From Ectothiorhodospiraceae bacterium WFHF3C12 (lineage in GTDB: Bacteria > Pseudomonadota > Gammaproteobacteria > Nitrococcales > Nitrococcaceae), in NCBI GenBank assembly GCA_013519935.1, contig JACDUA010000020.1, positions 1 to 60,230 on the forward strand: a stretch of 60,230 nt of DNA. The letters are read 5' to 3'. Both the position numbers and the translations under genes were made by a program. Positions 45,518 to 55,386 of the stretch are shown here, piece after piece. The notes beneath the pieces are model-generated. The model had not been told where the DNA came from. It was given only the letters and a program-made list of their open reading frames with translations, and did no database searches. Position 1 is the first letter of the stretch, and every line of letters begins with the position of its first letter.

Positions 45518-46612
45518 TCAGTCGTCGTCCACCTGGATGTTCGGGAACCGGGAACTGCTCACCTGATCCTGGAGCGACAGGTGCGCAGCCATGCGTAGCG
45601 CCGCCTCGCGGTAAAGCTCGGCAATACGACCCTCCGGGTCGGCGACCACGCTCGGGCGGCCGCCGTCAGCCTGCTCGCGAATGTGGATATCCAGGGGCAG
45701 CGTCCCGAGGACGTCCACGCCCTCCTCGCGCGCCAGCCGGTCGCCGCCCCCCTCGCCGAAGACGTGCTCTTCGTGGCCGCACTGGCTGCAAATGTGGATG
45801 CTCATGTTCTCCACCACACCCAGCACCGGCACATTGACCTTCTGGAACATCTTCAGACCCTTGCGGGCGTCCAGCAGGGCGATGTCCTGGGGCGTGGTGA
45901 CGATCACCGCACCACTGACGGGTACCCGCTGGGACAGTGTCAGCTGGATATCGCCCGTCCCCGGCGGGAGATCGACAATCAGGTAGTCCAGGTCTTCCCA
46001 GCGGGTCTCGGTGAGCAGCTGGGTCAGGGCCTGGGTCACCATGGGCCCGCGCCAGACCATGGGCGTTTGCTCCTCCACCAGGAACCCGATGGACATGATC
46101 TGCAGACCGTGGTTTTCCAGCGGCTTGATGGTCTTCCCGTCGGGGCTTTCCGGCTTCGCGCCCTGCACGCCGAGCATCCGCGGCTGGCTCGGGCCGTAGA
46201 TATCGGCGTCGAGAACGCCTACCCGGGCCCCTTCCTGAGCCAGCGCGAGGGCCAGGTTGGCGGCGGTGGTGGACTTGCCGACACCGCCCTTCGCGGAGGC
46301 CACGGCGACGATGTTGCGAATGCCCTCGAGGGGTTTGAGCGTGGCCTGGACCTCCCGGGCGGCGATACTCCAGTCCACGTTCACCGTCACCCGTGCCGCG
46401 CCGGTCCCGTCGCGGACCGCGGCGGCGAGGGCCTGTTGCAGACGCTCACGGTAGCGCTCCACCGGGAATCCCAGGTGCAGGTCCACGGTCACGGCGTCGC
46501 CGTCGACACGGACGTCGCGCACCGCCCCCGCGTCGGCGAGGCTGCGCCCCAGGCTGGGCTCAACCCATTCGGCCAGGACCTGATCCACTGCTTCTCGCTG
46601 CACCTGCGCCAT
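45518..46612 (-). CDS. apbC: Iron-sulfur cluster carrier protein ApbC (Mrp)
   Basis: P-loop ATPase that carries Fe-S clusters to apoproteins. The 364 residues contain an N-terminal DUF59 domain (about 8-85), Walker A VASAKGGVGKSTTAANLALA with the deviant signature Lys, VLDADIYGPSQPRMLG, LIVDLPPGTGDIQLTLSQ, and the cluster-bridging CSQCG. A TACAAT box on the minus strand (46648-46653) is a possible -10. The apbC-dcd pair divergent from metG is the Pseudomonas-type order. Confidence 0.95.
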   Translation of the reverse strand: MAQVQREAVDQVLAEWVEPSLGRSLADAGAVRDVRVDGDAVTVDLHLGFPVERYRERLQQALAAAVRDGTGAARVTVNVDWSIAAREVQATLKPLEGIRNIVAVASAKGGVGKSTTAANLALALAQEGARVGVLDADIYGPSQPRMLGVQGAKPESPDGKTIKPLENHGLQIMSIGFLVEEQTPMVWRGPMVTQALTQLLTETRWEDLDYLIVDLPPGTGDIQLTLSQRVPVSGAVIVTTPQDIALLDARKGLKMFQKVNVPVLGVVENMSIHICSQCGHEEHVFGEGGGDRLAREEGVDVLGTLPLDIHIREQADGGRPSVVADPEGRIAELYREAALRMAAHLSLQDQVSSSRFPNIQVDDD

Positions 46613-46779
46613 GGCGCTCTCACCTCGTCACGTTCCTGAATGCGGGCATTGTAGTCCGACAGCCGCGGGGACAAAACGAATCGGCGAAGCAGTTCGCAAC
46701 CCCGACGCGGGAGTGTTGTGCGAGACCGCGCGCCAAAGCACCATGTCCGGCCACTGCATCCACCGGACAGGGAGCGCCC

Positions 46780-47370
46780 ATGAAAGCCGTCCTCACCGCC
46801 ATCGCCCTGGCCCTGTCGATCCCGGGACCCGCTCTGGCCGCGGAGCGCCGGGTCGAGGGCCATGTGACCCACAACGGTTCCAGACTGGAGCTCACCGACG
46901 GCTATGCGCTACGCAGCGACCGGGGCGATACCGTCACGGTCTATCTCTATCCGGTGGCCGTCGGCGAGCGCGACATCCAGGCGGCACGGGCCGGACAGGC
47001 CTGGGCGGTGGCGCTGCGCAAGCCCTCGCCGGACCCGTCGCGCTGGGACTGGTGCCCCACCATGGAGATCGACCTGCAATCGGTCAGCGGCAGGCTCACG
47101 GGCCGGGGGGATCTGGCCTTCGGCAATTTCATGTTCACGGGCCTGGACCGGCGTAACCACACCACCAATCTCACGCGCAGCGGCGACCAGGCCCGGGCCA
47201 CCGTTACGGGCCTGACCTTCGAAGACGCCGGCGGTCAGTCGTTCGTCAACATCGAAACCCGCGCGGGCGGCCTCTCCTATGACGGCAACAGCACTTTTGG
47301 CTGGCGCGTGCGGGCGCGAGTGCCGGTGTTTCCCGAGCCGGCCCCGGAAGGCCCGGACGATCGGCAGTAG
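46780..47370 (+). CDS. Hypothetical secreted beta-rich protein
   Basis: A 196-residue exported protein I do not recognise. Signal peptide MKAVLTAIALALSIPGPALA, then strands such as RVEGHVTHNGSRLELTDGYA and TVTVYLYPVAVGE, a WDWCPTMEIDLQSVSG segment with a lone Cys, and LTFEDAGGQSFVNIETRAGG. The pattern suggests a small beta-sandwich or lipocalin-like fold in the periplasm; this is inference. AGGGAG lies 5 nt before the ATG, and a short inverted repeat GTCCGG/CCGGAC (46745-46768) flanks it. Stands in the place between apbC and metG with two further unknown small genes. Confidence 0.75.
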   Translation: MKAVLTAIALALSIPGPALAAERRVEGHVTHNGSRLELTDGYALRSDRGDTVTVYLYPVAVGERDIQAARAGQAWAVALRKPSPDPSRWDWCPTMEIDLQSVSGRLTGRGDLAFGNFMFTGLDRRNHTTNLTRSGDQARATVTGLTFEDAGGQSFVNIETRAGGLSYDGNSTFGWRVRARVPVFPEPAPEGPDDRQ

Positions 47371-47490
47371 CGGCCAAGCCCTGTGGCCCGCGTCACAAAG
47401 CGCTCCGGCAGATGCGTGTTAGCTTCGATGAGGAGGTAACCGACGGGCACGTCACAGAACGAAGCCGGGGCAGATTCGCAGGGGGTGATC

Positions 47491-47736
47491 ATGCAGGGTA
47501 CCGTCAAGCTGCTCAACGCCGACGATGCCGTGGCCGCGGTGCAGACCGAGGCCGGCGATTTCACCATCATCGGTTTGATGAGCGAGGACGCCGTGACCGT
47601 GGGGGACCGGGTCTCCGGCGCACTGGACGCGGACGGGGCGGCATCGCTGCGCAATGAGACCCGGGACGCCGACCTGGAGGTATACGTGGAAGCCTGTGGC
47701 GTCTCCGAGGCGTTCGCCCGGCAACAGGTCGATTGA
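47491..47736 (+). CDS. Small protein with cold-shock-like OB pattern
   Basis: An 81-residue acidic protein. The start MQGTVKLLNADDAVAAVQTE resembles the opening of cold-shock proteins (GTVKWFN), and VGDRVSGALDADGAASLRNE parallels their later strands, but the aromatic RNP1/RNP2 residues that bind RNA are missing. No membrane segment. GGGGG lies 5 nt before the ATG. It is followed 19 bp later by a small membrane protein, so they may be co-transcribed. Function unknown; the similarity is by eye only. Confidence 0.7.
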   Translation: MQGTVKLLNADDAVAAVQTEAGDFTIIGLMSEDAVTVGDRVSGALDADGAASLRNETRDADLEVYVEACGVSEAFARQQVD

Positions 47737-47755
47737 ATAACGAAAAGGACGAATC

Positions 47756-48055
47756 ATGGCCTTGATCGGTGGCTTCAACCGCGACACGACCGGGGATCTG
47801 CTGTCACGGGTACGCGTTGCGTCCGTGGCCATGCTGCTGCTGGGCGGACTCTGCGGCGGAACCCTCATCCACTTCTGGGCGACCATCGCCAACCCCGGCC
47901 CGCTGGATCAGCGCCTGATCTTCGGCGGCCTGGCTCTGGCGCCGCTGATATGCGCATTCGTCGTCTATCTTTACATGACACTGGGCGTGATCCGCGCCCT
48001 GCGCGAGCGCTTCGACAGCCTCAAGCGCGCCGCCGAGGCGAACAAAGCCTTCTAG
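47756..48055 (+). CDS. Small two-helix membrane protein, function unknown
   Basis: A 99-residue protein with two membrane segments ([21 protein letters not shown] and [21 protein letters not shown]) and a charged C-terminal helix ([20 protein letters not shown]), predicted with both ends in the cytoplasm. AAAAGGA is 6-8 nt before the ATG. Not recognised. It pairs with the upstream 81-residue gene. Confidence 0.72.
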   Translation: MALIGGFNRDTTGDLLSRVRVASVAMLLLGGLCGGTLIHFWATIANPGPLDQRLIFGGLALAPLICAFVVYLYMTLGVIRALRERFDSLKRAAEANKAF

Positions 48056-48095
48056 CGTAGCGCCGCCTCCCTTCGGGACCGAATCGCAGGCAAGC

Positions 48096-48115
48096 CGCGC
48101 GGGCCGGCCCGCGCG
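48096..48115. promoter_or_regulatory. 20-bp perfect palindrome upstream of metG
   Basis: CGCGCGGGCCGGCCCGCGCG reads the same on both strands. Six-base outer arms GCAGGC (48086-48091) and GCCTGC (48124-48129) extend it to a larger stem. It lies about 25 bp before a CATAAT box (48140-48145) and 65 bp before metG. It could be a protein site or a cruciform/hairpin ending the previous transcript; there is no T-tract. Confidence 0.55.
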
Positions 48116-48179
48116 TCGCCACCGCCTGCCGGAATCTGGCATAATCCTCGCCCTTCCCGGGAAAGGTGTTTCTTTGCAT

Positions 48180-50195
48180 ATGACGCGCAAGATCCTGGTC
48201 ACCAGTGCCCTGCCCTATGCCAATGGGCCCATTCATCTGGGGCACCTGGTGGAGTACATCCAGACCGATATCTGGGTCCGCTTCCAGAAGCTGCAGGGCA
48301 ACGAGTGCTACTACGTGTGCGCCGACGACGCCCACGGCACGCCGATCATGCTCAAGGCCCGGGAGGAAGGCATCGAGCCGGAGGCGCTGATCGAGCGCGT
48401 CGGCCGGGAGCACCAGCGGGACTTCGCCGGCTTCCACGTCGCCTTCGACAACTACTACACCACCCACTCGGACGAGAACCGGCATTACGCCAACCTCATC
48501 TACGACAATCTGCGCCGGGGCGGGCACATCGACCAGCGCGAGATCACCCAGGCTTACGATCCGGAGCTGGAGATGTTCCTGCCGGACCGTTACATCAAGG
48601 GCAGCTGTCCGCGCTGCGGCTCACCGGAGCAGTACGGCGACAGCTGCGAGGTCTGCGGGGCCACGTACACGCCGGCGGAGCTCAAGGACTCGGTATCGGT
48701 GATCTCCGGCGCCAAACCGGTGGAGCGCCAGTCCCTGCATTTCTTTTTCCGGCTGCAGGACTTCGAGGCCATGCTACGGGAATGGGCCGGCGAGCGGTTG
48801 CAGGAAGAGGTGGCCAACAAGCTCCAGGAATGGTTCGACGAAGGCCTGCGCGAGTGGGACATCTCCCGGGACCAGCCCTATTTCGGCTTCGAGATCCCCG
48901 AACAACCGGGCAAGTATTTCTACGTCTGGCTGGACGCGCCAATCGGTTACATGGCGAGCTTCCGCAACCTCTGCGATCGGGAAGGCATCGACTTCGACAC
49001 CTTCTGGAATGCCGATTCAGAGGCCGAGCTCTACCACTTCATCGGCAAGGACATCATTTACTTCCATGCCCTGTTCTGGCCGGCCATGCTGGACGGCGCC
49101 GGGTTCCGCAAGCCCACGCGCATCTTCGCCCACGGCTTTCTGACGGTGAACGGGCACAAGATGTCCAAGTCGCGGGGCACGTTCATCATGGCCAGCACGT
49201 ACCTGCGCCATCTCAACCCGGAGTATCTGCGCTATTACTTCGCCGCGAAGCTGGCGGACACCGTTCACGACCTGGACCTGAACCTGGAGGACTTCTCCCA
49301 GCGGGTGAACTCGGACCTGGTGGGCAAGCTGGTGAACATCGCCAGCCGCTGCGCCGGCTTCATCACCAAGCGTTTCGACGGCCGGTTGTCCGCCAAGCTG
49401 GACACGCCGGAGCTGTTCCGGGAGTTCACCGCCAAGAGCGAGCAGATCGCCGAGCTCTACGAGAAGCGCGAGTTCTCCAGGGCCATTCGGGAGATCATGG
49501 CCCTGGCGGACACCGCCAACCAGTACATCGACGAGCAGAAACCCTGGGTCATCGCCAAGGAGGCCGGGCAGGAAGAGCAGCTCCAGGCCATCTGCACCAT
49601 GGGCATCAATCTGTTCCGGGTGCTGACGGTGTATCTCAAGCCCGTTCTGCCTAAGATGGCGGCCGACGCCGAGGCCTTCCTCGGCATTCAGCCGCAGGCG
49701 TGGGGCGATGCCCAGAAACCGCTGCTCGACCATCGGATCAATCCGTACAAGGCGTTGATGACGCGCATCGACCCCAAACAGATCGACGCCATGCTGGAAG
49801 AGTCCAAGGAGAGCCTGGCCGCGGCCAATGCCGCCAGCAAGGAGTCCGAGAAGCAGGTCGAGACGACCCCGGAGATCGAGTTCGACGACTTCGCCAAGGT
49901 GGACCTGCGCATCGCGCGAATCGCCCGGGCCGAACGCGTGGAGGGGGCCGACAAGCTGCTGCGGCTGACCCTGGATCTGGGCGGCGACGAGCGCAACGTC
50001 TTCGCGGGTATCAAGACGGCCTATCAGCCCGAGGACCTGGAAGGCCGCCTGACCGTGGTGGTGGCCAATCTGAAACCACGCAAGATGCGTTTCGGTGTCT
50101 CCGAAGGCATGGTTCTGGCGGCCGGTCCGGGCGGACGGGACCTGTTCCTGCTCTCCCCGGACGAGGGCGCGGAGCCGGGCATGCGGGTCAAGTAA
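48180..50195 (+). CDS. metG: Methionyl-tRNA synthetase
   Basis: Class I synthetase charging both Met tRNAs. The 671-residue protein has the HIGH box in [20 protein letters not shown], the zinc knuckle CPRCG...CEVCG at about 142-162, the KMSKS box in [12 protein letters not shown], and a C-terminal EMAP-type tRNA-binding domain ([20 protein letters not shown]) needed for dimerisation. The ATG at 48180 is used; a TTG two codons earlier is better spaced from GAAAGG and cannot be excluded. metG followed by the rnf operon and nth matches the Pseudomonas layout. Confidence 0.96.
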   Translation: MTRKILVTSALPYANGPIHLGHLVEYIQTDIWVRFQKLQGNECYYVCADDAHGTPIMLKAREEGIEPEALIERVGREHQRDFAGFHVAFDNYYTTHSDENRHYANLIYDNLRRGGHIDQREITQAYDPELEMFLPDRYIKGSCPRCGSPEQYGDSCEVCGATYTPAELKDSVSVISGAKPVERQSLHFFFRLQDFEAMLREWAGERLQEEVANKLQEWFDEGLREWDISRDQPYFGFEIPEQPGKYFYVWLDAPIGYMASFRNLCDREGIDFDTFWNADSEAELYHFIGKDIIYFHALFWPAMLDGAGFRKPTRIFAHGFLTVNGHKMSKSRGTFIMASTYLRHLNPEYLRYYFAAKLADTVHDLDLNLEDFSQRVNSDLVGKLVNIASRCAGFITKRFDGRLSAKLDTPELFREFTAKSEQIAELYEKREFSRAIREIMALADTANQYIDEQKPWVIAKEAGQEEQLQAICTMGINLFRVLTVYLKPVLPKMAADAEAFLGIQPQAWGDAQKPLLDHRINPYKALMTRIDPKQIDAMLEESKESLAAANAASKESEKQVETTPEIEFDDFAKVDLRIARIARAERVEGADKLLRLTLDLGGDERNVFAGIKTAYQPEDLEGRLTVVVANLKPRKMRFGVSEGMVLAAGPGGRDLFLLSPDEGAEPGMRVK

Positions 50196-50229
50196 CGCGA
50201 CAGCGGGCTGCGCGGGAGGTCTTGGACGG

Positions 50230-50817
50230 ATGACCGAGCTGGCCCTGATCCTGATCAGCACGGTGCTGGTCAACAATTTCGTGCTGGTGAAGTTCCTGGG
50301 GCTGTGCCCCTTCATGGGTGTCTCGAAGAAGCTCGAGAGCGCCATGGGCATGGCACTGGCCACGACCTTCGTGCTCACGCTCTCCTCGATCTGCAGCTAT
50401 CTCGTGCACAGCTATCTGCTGGCGCCACTGGGTCTCGAGTACCTGCGCACCATCGGCTTCATCCTGGTCATCGCCGTGGTGGTGCAGTTCACGGAAATGG
50501 TGGTGCACAAGACCAGTCCGCTGCTACACCAGGTGCTGGGCATCTTTCTTCCGCTGATCACCACCAATTGCGCGGTGCTGGGCGTCGCGCTGCTGAACGT
50601 TCAGCAACAGAACACACTGCTGCAGTCGGCTGTCTACGGTTTCGGGGCTGCGGCGGGCTTTTCGCTGATCATGGTCCTGTTCGCCGCCCTTCGCGAACGG
50701 CTGGCGGTGGCCGATGTGCCGGCCCCGTTCCAGGGCGGCGCCATCGCCCTGATCACCGCGGGATTGATGTCGCTGGCCTTCATGGGTTTCTCCGGCCTGG
50801 TCACCGCGGGACCATGA
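50230..50817 (+). CDS. rnfA: Rnf/Rsx electron transport complex subunit A
   Basis: Integral membrane subunit of the Rnf complex, which moves electrons between NADH and ferredoxin coupled to ion flow; the homologous Rsx complex of E. coli reduces SoxR. The 195 residues form six membrane helices with [20 protein letters not shown] and [17 protein letters not shown], whose two cysteines hold an intramembrane [2Fe-2S] cluster shared with RnfE. First gene of rnfABCDGE. Confidence 0.95.
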   Translation: MTELALILISTVLVNNFVLVKFLGLCPFMGVSKKLESAMGMALATTFVLTLSSICSYLVHSYLLAPLGLEYLRTIGFILVIAVVVQFTEMVVHKTSPLLHQVLGIFLPLITTNCAVLGVALLNVQQQNTLLQSAVYGFGAAAGFSLIMVLFAALRERLAVADVPAPFQGGAIALITAGLMSLAFMGFSGLVTAGP

Positions 50818-50844
50818 GCCGAACGGACTTGCACGTATACGACC

Positions 50845-51399
50845 ATGCTTGAGGCAATTCTCGCACTGAGCGTTCTCGCTGGCGTCTTCGGCGTGCTGCT
50901 GGGATTCGGCGCCGTGCGCTTCCGGGTGGACGGCGACCCGGTGGTGGACCGGATCGATGCGATCCTGCCGCAGACACAGTGCGGTCAGTGCAACTTCCCT
51001 GGCTGCCGTCCCTATGCGCAGGCCATCGCGGCTGGCGAGGCGGACATCAATCAGTGCCCGCCCGGTGGGGAAGCCGGGGTCCAGGCCCTGGCGGATCTAC
51101 TGGGTGTCGAGCCCAAGCCGCTCAACCCGGACAACGGGACGGAGAAAGCACAACCGACGGTGGCCTGGATCGACGAATCCGTATGTATCGGTTGCACCAA
51201 ATGCATTCAGGCCTGCCCGGTCGACGCCATACTAGGCGCGCCCCAGCAGATGCATACCGTCATCCGCGATGAGTGCACCGGCTGCGACCTCTGCGTGGAG
51301 CCCTGCCCGGTGGACTGCATCTACATGCGCCCGGTGGAGACGGACATCCGCAACTGGCGCTGGCCCTTCCCGGAGAACCGCATCGAGGCCGCCCGGTGA
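50845..51399 (+). CDS. rnfB: Rnf complex subunit B, multi-cluster iron-sulfur protein
   Basis: A 184-residue protein: an N-terminal membrane anchor ([19 protein letters not shown]), a 4Fe-4S domain with [13 protein letters not shown] and a later Cys, and two ferredoxin-type [4Fe-4S] motifs [12 protein letters not shown] and [12 protein letters not shown]. It links the soluble electron donor/acceptor to the membrane part. The stop overlaps rnfC by 4 bp (GTGA). Confidence 0.95.
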   Translation: MLEAILALSVLAGVFGVLLGFGAVRFRVDGDPVVDRIDAILPQTQCGQCNFPGCRPYAQAIAAGEADINQCPPGGEAGVQALADLLGVEPKPLNPDNGTEKAQPTVAWIDESVCIGCTKCIQACPVDAILGAPQQMHTVIRDECTGCDLCVEPCPVDCIYMRPVETDIRNWRWPFPENRIEAAR

Positions 51400-52958
51400 C
51401 CCGTGCGCTCCGGGACTTCCCCGGCGGCATCCAGCTGGCGGGGAATAAAGGCGAGTCCACCAGCCGGCCGAGCATGACCGCGCCCCTGCCCCGCCGCGTC
51501 GTCATCCCGCTGGACCAGCATATCGGCGAGCCCGCCAGGCCCGTTGTGAAGCCGGGCCAGCGCGTGCGCACCGGGGAACTGATCGGCTCGCCCGAGGGCT
51601 ATCTCAGCGCCGGCGTCCACGCCAGCATCACGGGCGAGGTGGAAGCCGTCGAGGAACGGCCCGTACCCCATCCTTCCGGTCTGCCGGCCCTGTGCGTGGT
51701 CATTGCGGGCGACGGCACCGATGAATGGATCCCCGCGGCGGCGCAGCAGACCGACGCGATGTCCCGCGGCGCGCTGCGCCGGCGCCTGCGCGAGGCCGGC
51801 ATCGTCGGCCTGGGCGGTGCCGCCTTCCCCACCGCCGTCAAGGTCAATACGGGCCCCGAAAGCGCCGTGGAACAGCTCATCCTCAACGGCGCCGAATGCG
51901 AGCCGTACATCAGTTGCGACGAAATGCTGATGCGCGAGCGCGCCGGGGCCGTCGTGGACGGCGCGCTGCTGCTGATGCGCGCCCTCGACACCCGCCAGTG
52001 CCTGATCGGCGTGGAGGACAACAAGCCGGAGGCCATCGAGACCCTCTCCGCGGCAATCAGCACAATCGCCGCCGAGGGCGTCGAGGTGGTGCCGGTGCCC
52101 ACCCGCTATCCCGGCGGCGGCGAGAAGCAGCTTATCTACACGCTCACCGGCAAGGAAGTGCCCAGCCACGGCCTGCCCGCGGATGTCGGCGTGGTCTGCC
52201 AGAACGTGGGCACGGCGGCGGCCGTGCACGACGCCCTGCGCCATGGACGGCCCCTGGTGGAGCGCTATGTCACCATCACCGGCCCAGGCGTTGCCGGACC
52301 GGGCAACGTCCGCGCGCGTATCGGCACACCCATGCACGAGCTCATCGCCCTTTGCGGCGGCTACACCGGCGATCCCGACCGGCTCATCATGGGGGGGCCG
52401 ATGATGGGCTTCGGCCTGAGCGACGACGATCTGCCGGTCGTCAAGGGCACCAACTGCCTGCTGGTAACCACGGAGACGCGATTTCCCCGGCCGGACCAGG
52501 CCATGCCCTGTATCCGCTGCGGAGCCTGCACCGAGGTCTGCCCGGCAGGCCTGCTGCCTCAGCAGCTCTACTGGCACGCCCGGGCGAAGGATCTCGATCG
52601 CGTAAGGGACTACGACCTGTTCGACTGCATCGAATGCGGCGCATGCGCCTATGTCTGCCCCAGTCACATCCCGCTGGTGCAGTACTATCGCTTCGCCAAG
52701 TCCGAGGTGCGCGCCCAGGAGGAGGAACGGCACAGGGCCGACATCGCCCGCCAGCGCTATGAGCTGCGCCAGGCACGTCTGGAACGCGAGCAGCGCGAAC
52801 GCGAGGAGAAACGTCAACGCAAGAAGGCCGCCCTGCGGGAGAAAGAGAAATCCACCGAGGACAGGAAGGCGGCCGTCCAGGCCGCCTTGCAACGCAAGCG
52901 GGGCGAGGCCGGAACCAGTTCCCAAGACACATCGGCGAGCCAGGATGACGATGGCTAG
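51396..52958 (+). CDS. rnfC: Rnf complex subunit C
   Basis: Peripheral cytoplasmic subunit with flavin/NADH site and two [4Fe-4S] clusters. The 520 residues show [15 protein letters not shown] and [13 protein letters not shown] (NADH/FMN region as in complex I subunit NuoF), [18 protein letters not shown], then [12 protein letters not shown] and [13 protein letters not shown] charged coiled tail (about 70 residues of Arg/Glu/Lys) ends the protein; the long Ala-rich repeats of enterobacterial RnfC are absent. GTG start overlaps rnfB. Confidence 0.95.
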   Translation: MTRALRDFPGGIQLAGNKGESTSRPSMTAPLPRRVVIPLDQHIGEPARPVVKPGQRVRTGELIGSPEGYLSAGVHASITGEVEAVEERPVPHPSGLPALCVVIAGDGTDEWIPAAAQQTDAMSRGALRRRLREAGIVGLGGAAFPTAVKVNTGPESAVEQLILNGAECEPYISCDEMLMRERAGAVVDGALLLMRALDTRQCLIGVEDNKPEAIETLSAAISTIAAEGVEVVPVPTRYPGGGEKQLIYTLTGKEVPSHGLPADVGVVCQNVGTAAAVHDALRHGRPLVERYVTITGPGVAGPGNVRARIGTPMHELIALCGGYTGDPDRLIMGGPMMGFGLSDDDLPVVKGTNCLLVTTETRFPRPDQAMPCIRCGACTEVCPAGLLPQQLYWHARAKDLDRVRDYDLFDCIECGACAYVCPSHIPLVQYYRFAKSEVRAQEEERHRADIARQRYELRQARLEREQREREEKRQRKKAALREKEKSTEDRKAAVQAALQRKRGEAGTSSQDTSASQDDDG

Positions 52959-53019
52959 CGGTAGGCGGCCGGGCTCGACGGAAAGCCACGCGGCGAGCAC
53001 GAACCAGGGGCCGTAGCGC

Positions 53020-54045
53020 ATGCGCTTCAATGTATTCACGCCGCCGCACCTGCGTCCCCCGGCCAGCGTTTCCGCGATGATGCGGGAGGTGCTGCTGGCC
53101 CTGGTTCCGGGCATCGCCGCGGCGGCCGGGTTCTTCGGCATCGGCGTGCTGGTGAACATCCTGGTAGCCACCGTGGTTGCGGTGGGCGCCGAGGTTGTCA
53201 TGCTTCGGCTGCGCGCTCGCCCGGTGTCGGTGTTCATCAACGATTACAGCGCGGTGGTCACGGGCGTTCTCCTGGGCATCGCGCTGCCGCCGCTGGCGCC
53301 GTGGTGGCTGCCCGCTCTGGGCAGCGCCTTCGCCATCGTGTTCGGCAAGCATCTCTATGGCGGCCTGGGCTACAACCCCTTCAATCCCGCCATGGTGGGT
53401 TACGTGGTGCTGTTGATCTCCTTCCCGCGGGAGATGACGCTGTGGCTGCCGCCGGCCGGCGTGGGCGACGGCCCCGTCGGTGCCGGCGAGGCCCTGACGC
53501 GGATCTTCACCGGCAGCCTGCCGCCGGGCACCGAGCTGGACGCCGTCTCCATGGCGACCCCGCTGGATACCATCAAGACCCAGCTGGGCATGGCCCGCAC
53601 CCTTGGGGAGATTCAGGCCGGGCCGTTGTTCGGCGCCATTGCCGGCCGCGGCTGGCAGTGGATCAACATGCTGTTTCTGCTCGGCGGCGCTTGGCTGATC
53701 TACCGTCGCGTCATCGACTGGCGCATCCCGGCCGGCGTGCTGGGCGCACTGGCCGCCATGGCCCTGGTGTTCTGGGCCGCGGATCCCGACCTGCGGCCCG
53801 GACCGGTGTTCCACCTGTTCAGCGGCGCCGCCATGCTGGGAGCGTTCTTCATCGCCACCGACCCCGTTTCGGCCGCGACCACGCCCCGGGGGCGGCTGGT
53901 TTACGCCGCCGGCATCGGCGTTCTCGTCTACGTCATCCGCACCTGGGGCGGCTACCCCGACGGCGTTGCCTTCGCCGTGCTGCTGATGAACATGGCCGCG
54001 CCACTGATCGACACCTACACCAAGCCAAGGGTGTTCGGGCAGTGA
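53020..54045 (+). CDS. rnfD: Rnf complex subunit D
   Basis: A 341-residue membrane subunit related to NqrB. About nine or ten membrane helices; GKHLYGGLGYNPFNPAMVGY is the conserved region and DAVSMATPLD carries the Thr expected to bind FMN covalently. GAFFIATDPVSAATTPRGR is the second conserved block. A 61-bp gap separates it from rnfC, with no visible hairpin. Its stop overlaps rnfG (GTGA). Confidence 0.95.
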   Translation: MRFNVFTPPHLRPPASVSAMMREVLLALVPGIAAAAGFFGIGVLVNILVATVVAVGAEVVMLRLRARPVSVFINDYSAVVTGVLLGIALPPLAPWWLPALGSAFAIVFGKHLYGGLGYNPFNPAMVGYVVLLISFPREMTLWLPPAGVGDGPVGAGEALTRIFTGSLPPGTELDAVSMATPLDTIKTQLGMARTLGEIQAGPLFGAIAGRGWQWINMLFLLGGAWLIYRRVIDWRIPAGVLGALAAMALVFWAADPDLRPGPVFHLFSGAAMLGAFFIATDPVSAATTPRGRLVYAAGIGVLVYVIRTWGGYPDGVAFAVLLMNMAAPLIDTYTKPRVFGQ

Positions 54046-54677
54046 AGGCACCGACGATACGCGAGATGGCGCTGGCCGGCGGACTGCTGATGGGCTTCGC
54101 GGTGGCCGGGACGGCAATCGTCGCCTTCGTGCACCAGCGCACCGCCGAGCGCATCGCCGCCAATGAGGCCGCGGCCACCCGGGCACTGATCCACGAGATC
54201 GTACCCGCGGGCAGCTACGACAACGACGTGGTCACGGACACGGTGACGATCACGGCACCCGAAGCCCTGGGCAGTGACGACCCGCTGCCCGTCTACCGCG
54301 CTCGTCGCGACGGCCAACCCGTGGCGGCGGTGATGACCGTCGTGGCCCCGGACGGCTACAACGGCGCCATCAAGCTGCTGGTGGGCGTGCGCGACAACGG
54401 TACGGTCGCGGGGGTGAGGGTGGTACGCCACCAGGAGACCCCCGGGCTCGGCGACGGCATAGAGGCAGCCCGGTCGGACTGGATCACCCAGTTCCGCGGA
54501 CGCAGCCTCCAGCGCCCGCAGCCGCGGCAGTGGCGGGTCGCCAAGGATGGCGGGACCTTCGATCAGCTCACCGGCGCCACCATTACCTCCCGGGCCGTGG
54601 TTAGGGCCGTGCGCGAGGCGTTGGTATACTTCCGGTCCCATCGGCAGGCGCTCTTCGCCCGCAAGCGGACGGACTGA
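54042..54677 (+). CDS. rnfG: Rnf complex subunit G (FMN-binding)
   Basis: A 211-residue protein with one N-terminal membrane segment ([20 protein letters not shown]) and a periplasmic FMN-binding domain. The flavinylation motif is TGATITS (S/T-G-A-T-x-T), where the last Thr takes FMN through a phosphoester bond made by ApbE; no apbE gene is in the window. GTG start overlaps rnfD by 4 bp. Confidence 0.94.
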   Translation: MKAPTIREMALAGGLLMGFAVAGTAIVAFVHQRTAERIAANEAAATRALIHEIVPAGSYDNDVVTDTVTITAPEALGSDDPLPVYRARRDGQPVAAVMTVVAPDGYNGAIKLLVGVRDNGTVAGVRVVRHQETPGLGDGIEAARSDWITQFRGRSLQRPQPRQWRVAKDGGTFDQLTGATITSRAVVRAVREALVYFRSHRQALFARKRTD

Positions 54678-54678
54678 C

Positions 54679-55386
54679 GTGCAGGACAAAGCCTACTTCG
54701 ACATCGCCCGGGAAGGTCTCTGGACCAACAACGCCGGCCTGGTGCAGCTGCTCGGGCTGTGCCCATTGCTGGCGGTCAGCGCCACCGTGGTCAACGCCCT
54801 GGGCCTGGGGCTCGCCACGCTCCTGACCCTGGTGGCCTCCAACCTGACCGTCTCGCTGATCCGTAACTGGGTACGCCCGGAGATCCGCATTCCCGTGTTC
54901 GTGCTCATCATCGCCTCGTTCGTCACGGCCGTGGAGCTGGTTATGAACGCCTTCTTCCACCAGCTGTACCTGATACTGGGCATCTTCATCCCCCTGATCG
55001 TCACCAACTGCACGATCCTGGGCCGGGCCGAGGCCTTCGCCTCCCGGACCACACCGGGACGCGCCGCGGCCGACGGGCTTGCCATGGGGCTTGGCTTCAT
55101 GGGCGTGCTCGTGGCGCTCGGCGCCCTGCGCGAGGTACTGGGCCAGGGCACGCTGCTGGCCGACGCCCATCTGATGCTCGGCGACTGGGGCCGGCAGCTC
55201 ACCGTGGAGATCATCCCGCACTACCAGGGGTTCCTGCTCGCCATGCTGCCGCCGGGCGCATTCATCGGCCTGGGCCTGCTGCTGGCCCTGAAAAACGTGA
55301 TCGACCGCCGCCTGGAGGACCGGCGGCGCGCCGTGACGGCCGCACCCCACCGGGCCCGGGAGACGCGGGGCGGCGCGACGGCATGA
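54679..55386 (+). CDS. rnfE: Rnf complex subunit E
   Basis: A 235-residue, six-helix homologue of Rnf[21 protein letters not shown] and [20 protein letters not shown] carry the cysteines for the shared [2Fe-2S] cluster. GTG start one base after the rnfG stop. The C-terminus is a basic tail; its stop overlaps nth by 4 bp. Confidence 0.95.
   Translation: MQDKAYFDIAREGLWTNNAGLVQLLGLCPLLAVSATVVNALGLGLATLLTLVASNLTVSLIRNWVRPEIRIPVFVLIIASFVTAVELVMNAFFHQLYLILGIFIPLIVTNCTILGRAEAFASRTTPGRAAADGLAMGLGFMGVLVALGALREVLGQGTLLADAHLMLGDWGRQLTVEIIPHYQGFLLAMLPPGAFIGLGLLLALKNVIDRRLEDRRRAVTAAPHRARETRGGATA

Noticed and set aside
48056-48179. Possible riboswitch or T-box before metG
   Set aside because: No SAM-riboswitch or T-box sequence core; only the palindrome and a -10-like box.
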